A stretch of 64,000 nucleotides of DNA. It comes from Fortiea contorta PCC 7126. Lineage in GTDB: Bacteria; Cyanobacteriota; Cyanobacteriia; Cyanobacteriales; Nostocaceae. The notes below the pieces were generated by a model. That model was not told the origin of the DNA and did not search any database. It saw only the letters and a list, made by a program, of their open reading frames with translations. The translations under genes and the position numbers were made by a program. The stretch covers positions 1 to 64,000 of the forward strand of contig NZ_KB235931.1 of NCBI RefSeq assembly GCF_000332295.1, read 5' to 3'. This document shows positions 37,299-46,006 of the stretch, in pieces; positions within the stretch are counted from its first letter, which is position 1; every line of letters starts with the position of its first letter.

Positions 37299-38231
37299 AT
37301 GAATCAGGTTTCAGGGAAAAATTCTACTGATGTCAAGACTAATTGGTGGGATGCTTTGTGGCGCTTTTCTCGTCCACACACAATTATTGGTACTAGTTTG
37401 AGTGTGTTAGCTTTGTTTTTGATTGCTGTTGCTGTTGGTGGGGGAAATTATTCGATATTTTCAGTTTTGGGAAGTTGGATTGCTTGTGTGTGTGGCAATA
37501 TTTATATTGTGGGTTTAAATCAACTTGAAGATGTAGAAATTGATAAGATTAACAAGCCTTATTTACCACTGGCGTCAGGAGAATTTTCTCGCAAACAAGG
37601 ACAGTTAATTGTTGGGGTGACGGGAATTTTGGCGCTGGTGATTGCGTGGTTGACTGGGCCGTTTTTATTGGCGATGGTAGCGATTAGTTTAGCGATTGGA
37701 ACTGCTTATTCTTTACCACCAATTAGGTTGAAACGGTTTCCTTTTTGGGCTGCTTTGTGCATTTTCTCAGTCCGGGGGACTATTGTTAATTTAGGTTTAT
37801 TTTCGCATTTTAGCGGGCGATCGCTAGAAAATTTAACGATTCCGCCGACAGTGTGGGCGCTGACAGTGTTTATTGTGGTGTTTACCTTTGCGATCGCTAT
37901 TTTTAAAGATATCCCGGATATGGAAGGCGATCTGCGTTACAATATCACAACTTTCACCTTGCAATTAGGCGCCGAAGCAGTTTTTAATCTCGCTCTTTGG
38001 GTGATTACTCTTTGTTATTTGGGAATGATTTTAGTTGGGGTAACACGGATAGCTGCAGTTAATCCGCTATTTTTAGTGATTTCTCATTTAATATTGCTGG
38101 TTTGGATGTGGTTGCAAAGTTGGGCGGTAGACTTGGAAGATAAAAATGCGATCGCTAATTTTTATCAATTCATTTGGAAGCTGTTTTTCATTGAATATCT
38201 AATTTTTCCTGTAGCTTGTCTCTTGGCTTAA
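37299..38231 (+). CDS. Homogentisate phytyltransferase
   Basis: 310 residues from ATG at 37299, with GAGGAG about 9 nt upstream. Up to nine membrane helices. UbiA-superfamily motifs are both present: 'NQLEDVEIDKINKPYLPLAS' (NxxxDxxxD) and 'KDIPDMEGDLRYNITTF' (KDxxDxxGD). It joins homogentisate and phytyl diphosphate in the first committed step of tocopherol synthesis. The adjacent methyltransferase makes this a tocopherol locus; tocopherol cyclase and the MPBQ methyltransferase are not in the window. Only 4 bp separate it from the next gene. Confidence 0.9.
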   Translation: MNQVSGKNSTDVKTNWWDALWRFSRPHTIIGTSLSVLALFLIAVAVGGGNYSIFSVLGSWIACVCGNIYIVGLNQLEDVEIDKINKPYLPLASGEFSRKQGQLIVGVTGILALVIAWLTGPFLLAMVAISLAIGTAYSLPPIRLKRFPFWAALCIFSVRGTIVNLGLFSHFSGRSLENLTIPPTVWALTVFIVVFTFAIAIFKDIPDMEGDLRYNITTFTLQLGAEAVFNLALWVITLCYLGMILVGVTRIAAVNPLFLVISHLILLVWMWLQSWAVDLEDKNAIANFYQFIWKLFFIEYLIFPVACLLA

Positions 38232-38235
38232 AATC

Positions 38236-38703
38236 ATGCTTGAAGCTTTACCAATCACGAACATTTTTGCCATTATTATAGTAGTTTCTAGTATTATCTT
38301 GCTGATTTATTTTGCTGGAAAAACCTTGATTACCTCCAACTTTTTTCAAACAGGTGTGAATCTCTATCAGCAAAAAGATTATCCAGGCGCAGAAACAGCT
38401 TTTCGCAAAGTCATTTCTTTGAATTCTACTAATGATGTGGTGCGCTTAATGTTGGGAGATGTTTTAACTCAGCAAGGTAAAACAGCAGAAGCTAGAACAT
38501 GGTTTGATGAAGTGATTCGCCGCAGTCCTAAAAACCCTCAAGGTTACTTACGTTTAGCAAATCTGCTGATGCAACAAAATCAGTTAGAAGCAGCTAAAAC
38601 TAATTTACAACAAGCCAAAGATTTATTGCAAAAACAGCGTCAACCGGAAAAAGCCGCACAAATCACCCATATTTTAGATAAAATCAGTGCTAAATCAAGT
38701 TAA
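38236..38703 (+). CDS. Membrane-anchored TPR protein
   Basis: 155 residues. One N-terminal membrane helix ('IFAIIIVVSSIILLIYFAG') then about three TPR units from residue 35 ('GVNLYQQKDYPGAETAFRKV', 'LGDVLTQQGKTAEARTWFDE', 'LANLLMQQNQLEAAKTNLQQ'). The 4-bp gap after the phytyltransferase implies one transcript and coupled translation. It might help assemble the membrane-bound pathway, but that is only position-based inference. Confidence 0.85.
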   Translation: MLEALPITNIFAIIIVVSSIILLIYFAGKTLITSNFFQTGVNLYQQKDYPGAETAFRKVISLNSTNDVVRLMLGDVLTQQGKTAEARTWFDEVIRRSPKNPQGYLRLANLLMQQNQLEAAKTNLQQAKDLLQKQRQPEKAAQITHILDKISAKSS

Positions 38704-38762
38704 ATTGATAGTCATTATGGTTTTAGCAGCACCGCTTGCAATTAATCTCATCCATATCAGTT

Positions 38763-40334
38763 ATGAGTGAAAAAAAAGGTAAAGTTTACCTTGTAGGTGC
38801 TGGGCCTGGAGATGTGGCGTACCTGACGGTAAAAGCTCACAATCTTTTGAAACAAGCTGAAGTTTTGGTCTATGATGCTTTGGTAGATCCTCAATTGTTG
38901 GAGTGTGTACCCATCGACTGTCTCAAATTAGATGTGGGGAAACGCGGCGGTAAACCCAGTACAACTCAAGGGGAAATTAACAATTTATTGGTAAAATATT
39001 GTCAGCAGGGAAAGCAAGTCATCAGACTAAAATCAGGTGATCCGTTTATTTTTGGGCGGTGTACTTCCGAAATTACAGCCCTAAAAAAATCTGGTTGTGA
39101 TTTAGAAATAGTCCCAGGAATTTCTTCCGTTTTCGCAGCACCATTACTAGCAGGAATTCCCCTCACAGACCCGGTTTTGAGTCGCTGTTTTGCTGTGTTT
39201 ACAGCCCATGAGCCGGATGCTTTAAATTGGGAAGCGTTGTCACGGTTAGAAACACTGGTGATTTTGATGGGAGGACAACACCTATCGGAGATTGTACACC
39301 GAACACTGCGACAAGGGCGATCCCCCACCACACCCATCGCTATTATCCGTTGGGCGGGTACTCCTAATCAACAGGTTTGGACGGCTCAATTGAGTGATAT
39401 TCTAGAACAAACCTCTGGCTTATCGCTTTCGCCTGCAGTCATCGTCATTGGCGAAGTTGTCGGGTTACGCCAGTACTTACAACCTGAGAAAATAGATTTC
39501 AAAATTGTGGATAGCAATCTCACCTCATCTACCCAACTCCCACTGACGGGAAAAACTATCCTAGTCACACGTTCAGTGGGACAATCGAGTCAATTTAGCG
39601 ATCGCCTCACCGCATTAGGTGCAACAATAATTGAAATGCCTACCTTGGAAATTAGACCACCGACAAATTGGCAGGCTTTAGATAGTGCGATCGCTAATAT
39701 ATCTGATTTTGATTGGTTAATTCTCACTTCTACCAACGGCGTAGATTACTTTTTTACGAGATTAAACGCCCAAGGTAAAGATTCTCGCGCCTTAGCTGGG
39801 ATGAAAATTGCTGTTGTGGGTGAAAAAACAGCCCAGAGTCTCCAGCAACACTCGCTAAAACCAGATTATATTCCTCCTAGCTTTGTCGCCGATTCCTTAG
39901 TAGAAAACTTTCCCGAAGCATTATTAGGAAAAAAGCTATTATTTCCCAGAGTTGAAAGCGGAGGAAGAGAAGTTTTAGTCAAAGAATTCTCAGCCAAAGG
40001 TGCGGATGTCATCGAAGTAGCCGCATATCAATCTTGCTGTCCTGATAGTATTCCCGAATCAGCCAAATTAGCATTGGAAAATCAAACTGTAGATATCATT
40101 ACCTTTGCTAGTTCTAAAACAGTACAATTCTTCAATCAAATCATCTCCAACCTCCTCTCGAATCAATCTTTTTTAGCAACAGTTTGTATTGCTTCCATCG
40201 GACCCCAAACTTCAAAAACTTGTCAAGACTTATTCGGGCGTGTGGATGTAGAAGCTGAAGAATATACTTTAGATGGATTAGCTGAAGCCATAATTAAATG
40301 GACAAGGAATACAGAAATAACCAATAACCAATGA
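38763..40334 (+). CDS. Uroporphyrinogen-III C-methyltransferase / uroporphyrinogen-III synthase fusion
   Basis: 523 residues from ATG at 38763 (an in-frame TTG at 38736 is disfavoured). Residues 1-about 250 are CobA/SumT: 'VYLVGAGPGDVAYLT', 'VGKRGGKPSTTQGEIN', 'VIRLKSGDPFIFGR', 'VPGISSVFAAP'. Residues about 265-520 are HemD: 'PLTGKTILVTRSVGQSSQF', 'DWLILTSTNGVDYFF', 'AVVGEKTAQSL', 'ITFASSKTVQFF'. One chain thus makes uroporphyrinogen III and diverts it by methylation to precorrin-2 (siroheme, B12). Its product also feeds chlorophyll, so the enzyme sits at the tetrapyrrole branch point. Confidence 0.92.
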   Translation: MSEKKGKVYLVGAGPGDVAYLTVKAHNLLKQAEVLVYDALVDPQLLECVPIDCLKLDVGKRGGKPSTTQGEINNLLVKYCQQGKQVIRLKSGDPFIFGRCTSEITALKKSGCDLEIVPGISSVFAAPLLAGIPLTDPVLSRCFAVFTAHEPDALNWEALSRLETLVILMGGQHLSEIVHRTLRQGRSPTTPIAIIRWAGTPNQQVWTAQLSDILEQTSGLSLSPAVIVIGEVVGLRQYLQPEKIDFKIVDSNLTSSTQLPLTGKTILVTRSVGQSSQFSDRLTALGATIIEMPTLEIRPPTNWQALDSAIANISDFDWLILTSTNGVDYFFTRLNAQGKDSRALAGMKIAVVGEKTAQSLQQHSLKPDYIPPSFVADSLVENFPEALLGKKLLFPRVESGGREVLVKEFSAKGADVIEVAAYQSCCPDSIPESAKLALENQTVDIITFASSKTVQFFNQIISNLLSNQSFLATVCIASIGPQTSKTCQDLFGRVDVEAEEYTLDGLAEAIIKWTRNTEITNNQ

Positions 40335-40933
40335 CAAAACGCATCATCGGCTTAACCGGAGGTATCGCTACAGGTAAAACCACCGTCGCTAATTATTTAG
40401 CTAGTGCTTATAACTTACCAATATTAGATGCAGATATTTATGCTAGGGATGCAGTATCTCTAGATTCTCCAATTTTAACAGCGATCGCTCACCGTTATGG
40501 AGAAGAAATTTTATTACCCGACGGTAATCTCAACCGTCAAAAATTAGGCGAAATCATTTTTCATCACCAAGAAGAACGCACTTGGATAGAAAATTTGATT
40601 CATCCTTACGTGAGCGATCGCTTTCTCCAAGAAATCGCCGCCACACCCTCGCCCACTATAATATTAGTTATACCTTTGCTGTTTGAAGCGAAGATGACCA
40701 ATTTAGTCACAGAAATTTGGGTCGTCCGCTGTTCCCAAGCCCAACAATTACAAAGGTTAATCGAGCGCAATCACTTCAGTCTAGAGGAAGCACAAGCACG
40801 CATCGACAGTCAATTACCTTTAGAACAAAAAGCAGCCCAAGCATATCTTGTTCTAGACAATTCTCTCACAACAGCAGCACTTTTTCAACAAATTGATCAA
40901 GCGGTGGAAAAAGGGTTAGGGAATAGGGGTTAG
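40331..40933 (+). CDS. coaE: Dephospho-CoA kinase
   Basis: 200 residues. P-loop 'IIGLTGGIATGKTTVANYLA', then 'ILDADIYARDAV', 'HPYVSDRF', 'LVIPLLFEAKM', and Arg-rich lid 'SQAQQLQRLIERNHFSLEEA'. It phosphorylates the 3'-OH of dephospho-CoA, the last step to coenzyme A. The ATG overlaps the stop of the CobA-HemD gene (ATGA, 40331-40334), so the two are translationally coupled. Length is normal for the family. Confidence 0.95.
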   Translation: MTKRIIGLTGGIATGKTTVANYLASAYNLPILDADIYARDAVSLDSPILTAIAHRYGEEILLPDGNLNRQKLGEIIFHHQEERTWIENLIHPYVSDRFLQEIAATPSPTIILVIPLLFEAKMTNLVTEIWVVRCSQAQQLQRLIERNHFSLEEAQARIDSQLPLEQKAAQAYLVLDNSLTTAALFQQIDQAVEKGLGNRG

Positions 40934-40950
40934 ATTAAAACCCAATCTAA
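40930..40950. terminator. Short hairpin at end of coaE
   Basis: TTAGATT (40930-40936) and AATCTAA (40944-40950), 7-bp stem, 7-nt loop, overlapping the coaE stop codon; convergent tldD begins its 3' end 38 bp later. No strong U-run. Confidence 0.4.
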
Positions 40951-40988
40951 AATCCTGGAGTTGAATTGCCCCATTCCCAATGCCCTTG

Positions 40989-42383
40989 TTACATCTCACC
41001 CCCAACAATCACATCTCGAATCCGTAAACTAGGGCCCCCGCAACCCACAGGTAAACCGTTTTGTCCGCCTTTACCACAACCGCCGGATTCGTCCCAGTAA
41101 AAATCTTCGCCCACAGCTTCGATATCTGCTAAAGTTTGAAAAACATTACCAGAAAGCGTCACATCCCTAACTGGTTCAGCAATTTTGCCATTCCTAATCA
41201 TCCAAGCTTCACCAGCGCTAAAGGTGAACATTTCCCCATTTGTCATTCCCCCTAGCCAATTGCGAGCGTATACCCCCTCTTTGATATCCGTGAATAAGTC
41301 TGCAACTGGGGTTTTTCCGCGCTCAATCCAAGTGTTTGTCATCCGCACAATCGGCGTAAAGTGATAATTAAGACACCGAGCATTACCCGTGGGTGTTTCC
41401 TCTAATTTACCGGCGGTTTCGCGGGAATGTAGACGACCGACCAAAATCCCATCTTTAATCAGTTGAGTTGTGCTAGCAGGAGTCCCCTCATCATCGTAAA
41501 AATAACTACCCCGATGACCAGGAGGAGCCGCACCATCAAAAATTTGCAATTCTTCCGGGCCAAAGCGTCTCCCAATGGTCATTACTTCCAACAAATCCGG
41601 GTTTTCATAAGCCATATCAGCTTCCGAAAGATGTCCAAAAGCTTCGTGGACAAATAAACCCGTGAGAATCGGGTCAATCACCACAGTGTAAGTGTTACCT
41701 TTGACCGAGGGTAGAGATAAAGCCGCAACGGCTCTTTGAGCAGCACTTTTGACTTGTGCATCCAAATTAATTAAATCTTCATAGGCTTTGCGAGAGCCGG
41801 TAGTTTCTCTCCCAGTTTGCACAGTGTCGCCATTTCTCGCCGTAGCAGCGAACCGCATTTCCATATCCACCCAAGATTGCTCAATCAGAGTTCCTTCGGA
41901 AGTAGCAATAATAATTCTTTGGGCGCTGTCACCGTAGCGTACCGAAGTTGTGGTAATATGCGGGTTAGTGCTTTTGAGTAACTGAGAATAGCGATCGCAC
42001 AATTCTTTTTTCTGACTCAAAGAAATTTGCCTGGGGTCAGTACCAGTCAAAGGTAGACGACATACAGCTTGTACTGGGTCAATAGGAGCAAGTAAAGTTT
42101 CCTCATCACCCACAATTCGCGCTGCAGCAATCGCTTCTTCTATCCGTTCCTTAATTGTCGAAAGCTGGTTAAAGCAACTCAACCCCCATCCACCCTTATA
42201 ACAAGCGCGAATATGTCCACCAATGGAAATCCCCTCACTCAGAGTTTCCACCTTTTCGCCACGTAAAAATATATCCGTCCCCTCCGCCTCTTCCAGACGA
42301 ATCATCAGATAATCGACTTGGGACGAGTAGCGAGAAATCAAGTCAGAAAGCAAATTCTGCACATCAGCAAATGTAGTCGGCAT
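40989..42383 (-). CDS. tldD: TldD-family metalloprotease
   Basis: 464 residues. The zinc motif is HEAFGH (HExxxH) in 'GLFVHEAFGHLSEADMAYE'. C-terminal signature 'GGCGKGGQNGLPVGCGGPSL' fits TldD with its third ligand Cys. The usual partner is TldE/PmbA, which lacks the motif; that gene is not adjacent in this window. TldD/E matures peptides such as microcin B17 and degrades CcdA in E. coli; its cyanobacterial substrate is unknown. Start ATG at 42383. Confidence 0.93.
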   Translation of the reverse strand: MPTTFADVQNLLSDLISRYSSQVDYLMIRLEEAEGTDIFLRGEKVETLSEGISIGGHIRACYKGGWGLSCFNQLSTIKERIEEAIAAARIVGDEETLLAPIDPVQAVCRLPLTGTDPRQISLSQKKELCDRYSQLLKSTNPHITTTSVRYGDSAQRIIIATSEGTLIEQSWVDMEMRFAATARNGDTVQTGRETTGSRKAYEDLINLDAQVKSAAQRAVAALSLPSVKGNTYTVVIDPILTGLFVHEAFGHLSEADMAYENPDLLEVMTIGRRFGPEELQIFDGAAPPGHRGSYFYDDEGTPASTTQLIKDGILVGRLHSRETAGKLEETPTGNARCLNYHFTPIVRMTNTWIERGKTPVADLFTDIKEGVYARNWLGGMTNGEMFTFSAGEAWMIRNGKIAEPVRDVTLSGNVFQTLADIEAVGEDFYWDESGGCGKGGQNGLPVGCGGPSLRIRDVIVGGEM

Positions 42384-42469
42384 TTCTCGACACTAATAAT
42401 GACGAACTCCATTTATTTTGCAATTATTTGGTCAATATTTGTTAACCATTTGTGATTTGTTCCCACTCT

Positions 42470-42886
42470 TTACTCCAAAACGTACTTCTCGGCTACTTTC
42501 CAATAGCGCGAGAACCGCTTGAGGTCAATATGGCCGTCATAATCAAAAAATGGTTCCACCTCAAACACTTCCAACGCCAAAGAACGCTCAATATTGTCGC
42601 AGATATCGTCAAATCGGGGACTAGGACTAACCGTGGTGACGACTAAATCTGCATTATGCTCCTGAGCAAAAGCCAAAACTTCTCGCGCTACATCCCCGCG
42701 CCGAATTTCCACAGGTAACTCTAGCAAGCATTCATAGATAAATGTCAAGCGTTTCAGACTCAGTTGCCATTCCTCAATTAAAGCATCATCCCAAACCCAA
42801 ACGGCAGGAGCATCAGGGTATTCTTGTAGTGCGGGGTTGTGGGGACTCAAACAATCTCCATGCACCCAAACAATAGGTTTATTCAT
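42470..42886 (-). CDS. Stand-alone photolyase alpha/beta (antenna) domain-like protein
   Basis: 138 residues. It follows the N-terminal alpha/beta domain of DNA photolyases: 'PIVWVHGDCLSPHNPALQEY' corresponds to the WxRxDLRxxDNPAL strand-helix, 'APAVWVWDDAL' to the second strand, 'LKRLTFIYECLLELPVEIRRG' to the third unit, and 'ADLVVTTVSPSPRFDDI' to the fourth. The FAD domain is absent. A separate gene for a photolyase FAD domain lies at 46007-46849, so the two may act as a split flavoprotein. The family match is by pattern and should be tested by fold prediction. Divergent from the unknown gene at 43205. Confidence 0.65.
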   Translation of the reverse strand: MNKPIVWVHGDCLSPHNPALQEYPDAPAVWVWDDALIEEWQLSLKRLTFIYECLLELPVEIRRGDVAREVLAFAQEHNADLVVTTVSPSPRFDDICDNIERSLALEVFEVEPFFDYDGHIDLKRFSRYWKVAEKYVLE

Positions 42887-43204
42887 CAGATTTTAGATTT
42901 TTGACGCGCCTAAAATACAAGCAACTGGGCAATATTATCACTCATCAACTGGCAAACATTACCCTTGAGGGTACTGTAATGATCATTAAATCAATATTAC
43001 CTTAAAACTATGGAAAACAAAGTTGACTGCCAGATAAATTGAGATTTTGTCTAAGGCTATCGGTACAAAACAAAATTTATCTCATCAACTAACAAGATGT
43101 GGCAAAACAAATCCATATCTGCCCTAAAACTTGATGCTCAAGCATCAATAATTTTGCTTTGTTAAATTCAAAAATACACAATAAACACAGAGGCTACAAA
43201 AAAT
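42887..43204. other. Divergent 318-bp spacer
   Basis: AT-rich, no repeat array or frame seen. It holds the promoters of the alpha/beta-domain gene and the first unknown paralogue. Confidence 0.45.
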
Positions 43205-44608
43205 ATGGTCGCAATTTTTAGTAAAGCAACAACCACCACCTCAGCTATAGCTTATCAAGATAGCGAAAGCCCAAACCAATTTTTATACTACCCCCTCAGC
43301 GTTGACTTAGCTTTAGGTGAAAACTTACAAGATTTTAAAGTCACTTATTGGGGAATTGGTAAGCCCTTTTTCGTAAAAATTGGTAATCGTGTTGATAGCA
43401 TTGTCGGTGCAATTTTAGCTGGGAGAGCCAAGTTAGATATTACCGCCGCTCAGAAACAAGAATTAACTCAAAAAATTCGCCAAGTATTTGGCGTGCAAAA
43501 CCCCCAATTAAAACCAATGAGTCTCACTAATGTGAAAGTGAAACCCGTCATTGGGACTAACACCTTACAACTTGGTAAAGACTCCGATATTACCTTTCCC
43601 AGCACCGTACAATTAGCAACTAGTTTCAACTACTTAGTCGGTACTGGTAAAAATAGCTTATTTGCTCAATTTGTAGCGACTCAAAACGCAGAAAATAAAG
43701 TACTTGCTAACCCATCCTTCGGGATTAATATTGAAGGTGATGCCGAATTTCAAGGCGACCCCTGGACAGTAGAAGTAGAAGCAGATTTAAGCCAAGTATG
43801 GTCTTACGTCCGCAAACGCGCATCAGCCTCAGTCAAATTAGGTTGGTTCACCTTTAAACTAGGTGACTACGACAAGATTATTCAAGACTTACAACGCGAA
43901 CAAATCATCAAAATCACCTACAAAGAAGGCTCACCAGAAACAGAAAAATATGGACGCCAAATCTTTGAAATGGGTAAGCAAATTTTCGAGGAAGTTAACA
44001 AAAGAATTAATTCTCAATCTGGCTTTTTTAAATTTGAACCAAACAGAGTTCCTGAAAGTCGTGGTAGTTCTGCTTCTGGCTTTAATTGGGGTTGGAATTT
44101 CTCAGTGAATCTTGCTTATAGCCACCAAGCAATTAAATCCACCCAGTCTATGCGCTACAAAGCCACAGTTAGCTATTCTGGACGCTTCAAAAAGCGCGTT
44201 CCTTCTGCAATGTCACTAGCTGTATCTTGTAATTCTGCAAGTTCCTCCCTCTTCCAAGACTTGGGTAACGTCAGCGAACCTTGTATTACTCAAGCTAAAA
44301 TTGATGAGATGAATAACCGCTTAGAAGAAGAATTTAACCGCAAACAACGCTTATTAGAAGCACTAGAATTGCGCTTTGCGACAGGTGAAATTACCGAAGA
44401 ACAGTATAGAAGGGCTGTGGATATCATCACTAATGGTACTACTAGTGCTTCTCTAATGATAGTTCCTACAGAACAAAAATTATTAGCGATCGCCGGTTCT
44501 ACATCCTTTGAACCAGAAGAATATCTCTTACGCAGTGTCAACGATTTAGACTTAGATGAAATCATCGCTGAGGCTATTGCTAGCGAAGCTGAAGAATCCG
44601 TTAACTAA
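43205..44608 (+). CDS. Unrecognised protein A of a paralogous pair, SHOCT-like tail
   Basis: 467 residues, no signal peptide or membrane helix. The body (about 1-355) is rich in predicted beta strands, with blocks shared with the next gene: 'YWGIGK', 'VGAI', 'LTNVKVKP', 'GKDSDITFP', 'VEADLSQVWSYVRKR', 'NLAYSHQAI', 'FQDLGNVSEPCIT'. Two Cys (in 'LAVSCNSAS' and 'SEPCIT') are conserved between the two. A helical region (about 363-392) resembles SHOCT ('LLEALELRFATGEITEEQYRR'). The last about 60 residues are acidic and unique to A. I do not recognise the family. HIP1 sites and codon use look native. Confidence 0.75.
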   Translation: MVAIFSKATTTTSAIAYQDSESPNQFLYYPLSVDLALGENLQDFKVTYWGIGKPFFVKIGNRVDSIVGAILAGRAKLDITAAQKQELTQKIRQVFGVQNPQLKPMSLTNVKVKPVIGTNTLQLGKDSDITFPSTVQLATSFNYLVGTGKNSLFAQFVATQNAENKVLANPSFGINIEGDAEFQGDPWTVEVEADLSQVWSYVRKRASASVKLGWFTFKLGDYDKIIQDLQREQIIKITYKEGSPETEKYGRQIFEMGKQIFEEVNKRINSQSGFFKFEPNRVPESRGSSASGFNWGWNFSVNLAYSHQAIKSTQSMRYKATVSYSGRFKKRVPSAMSLAVSCNSASSSLFQDLGNVSEPCITQAKIDEMNNRLEEEFNRKQRLLEALELRFATGEITEEQYRRAVDIITNGTTSASLMIVPTEQKLLAIAGSTSFEPEEYLLRSVNDLDLDEIIAEAIASEAEESVN

Positions 44609-44622
44609 TAGTCAATAAGTTC

Positions 44623-44648
44623 TTAGTCAGCACTAAAATGCTGACTAA
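44623..44648 (+). promoter_or_regulatory. Perfect 10-bp hairpin between the paralogous genes
   Basis: TTAGTCAGCA (44623-44632) and TGCTGACTAA (44639-44648) with a 6-nt loop, 15 bp after the stop of protein A. It is followed by AAAAC rather than a U-run, so it may be an RNA-stability or attenuation structure. Confidence 0.55.
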
Positions 44649-44743
44649 AAACTCATCAAATAGATAACAGTAGAGGCGTTGTTATACGACGTCTTTACTA
44701 AATATTTATTCAAGTATATATTTAGTTTGCAGAGGCGAAGTAT

Positions 44744-45976
44744 ATGGCTGCCATATTTAATCAAGGAATATTAATTCCCGAAGGTGTCATCGCTTATCCA
44801 GACAGTGAAAATAGGAACAATTATTTCTACATTCCTATCAAGTGCGAATGCCTTTTAGACAATAATATCCAACAATTTAAACTAACTTATTGGGGAATTG
44901 GTAAACAGTTTCTGCAAAAACAAGAAAATGGAAAAATTGCCAATACTGTCGGCGCAATCTTCACTGGTAAAGTCACACCTGATATATCCCCACAACAACG
45001 TCATCAATTAATCAAGCAAATTATTAAAACCTTTGGTGTCGAGAAACCCCAACTTACACCTTTACCACTAACTAACATTAAAATTCAACCTTTTATAGGT
45101 GAGCAAGTTTGGTCAATCGGCAAAGATGCTGATATCCTTTTTCCAGAAACTTGGCAAATAGGAACTAATTTTCACTTTTTAATCGGCACAGGAAATCAGT
45201 CTTTTACTAAACATGTAGGTTATCAAAAACGAGGAATTAAATTAACTTCTCACCCACCAATCGGTATAAATATCGTGGGAGAATGCGAATTTAAACCAGA
45301 AGCTTTTTCAGCAGAAATAGAAGCAGATTTAAGCAAAGTCTGGTCTTACGTCCGCCAAAGAGTTTCAGATAAAATTGCTTGGGAATGGTTAGATTTAAAA
45401 TTTACTGAATATCAAAAGCTGATTCAAGACATGCTGCGAGAAAAAGTGATTAAGCTGACAGTTAAGCCAGGAAATATCAACTTACAAAAATCCAATTGGC
45501 TAGCCTTAGAAATAGGTAGAAAAATTTTCGCAGCAGTTAACAACCAGGGAATCTCAGAAACAGGCTATTTTAGATTTGAACCCAACCCGACAACTCAAAC
45601 TTATTCTAAATTAGAGGATGGGACATTTTGGCTAGGAAAAACTGCCATCAATCTTAGCTATGGCGCTCAAGCGATTCCATCTTCCCCAGCCGTGTATTAT
45701 AAATCTGACATCGACTATTCAGAAAGTTTAACAGCAACAATTCCGATTGCTTTATTGTTCAATATTCAGTGTAATGCTGATAGCGCTGAATTCTTTCAAG
45801 ATTTAGGAAATGTCAGCGAATCATGCATTACTGACGAGAAAATACAGCAGTTACAACAGCGAATGATTCCTGAAATTTTCAAACAAACGCAGTTTTTTAA
45901 TCGACTGTATAACCGCTTAATCGCTAAAGAAATCACACAGCAACAGTACGAGCAAGCGTGGTTTATTATTAATTAA
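44744..45976 (+). CDS. Unrecognised protein B of a paralogous pair
   Basis: 410 residues from ATG at 44744. Colinear with protein A over nearly its whole length ('YWGIGKQFL', 'TVGAIFTGKVTPDI', 'LTNIKIQPFIGE', 'GKDADILFPE', 'EADLSKVWSYVRQRVS', 'NLSYGAQAI', 'FQDLGNVSESCIT'), and ending in the same SHOCT-like helix pair ('FFNRLYNRLIAKEITQQQYEQ'). It lacks the acidic extension of A. By-eye identity is moderate, so the duplication is old. Strand, distance (135 bp) and order suggest co-expression with A. No known function; possibly a two-component structural or hetero-oligomeric assembly. Confidence 0.75.
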   Translation: MAAIFNQGILIPEGVIAYPDSENRNNYFYIPIKCECLLDNNIQQFKLTYWGIGKQFLQKQENGKIANTVGAIFTGKVTPDISPQQRHQLIKQIIKTFGVEKPQLTPLPLTNIKIQPFIGEQVWSIGKDADILFPETWQIGTNFHFLIGTGNQSFTKHVGYQKRGIKLTSHPPIGINIVGECEFKPEAFSAEIEADLSKVWSYVRQRVSDKIAWEWLDLKFTEYQKLIQDMLREKVIKLTVKPGNINLQKSNWLALEIGRKIFAAVNNQGISETGYFRFEPNPTTQTYSKLEDGTFWLGKTAINLSYGAQAIPSSPAVYYKSDIDYSESLTATIPIALLFNIQCNADSAEFFQDLGNVSESCITDEKIQQLQQRMIPEIFKQTQFFNRLYNRLIAKEITQQQYEQAWFIIN

Positions 45977-46006
45977 TAGTTAGTTATCTCTTACATCCTT
46001 CATCCT

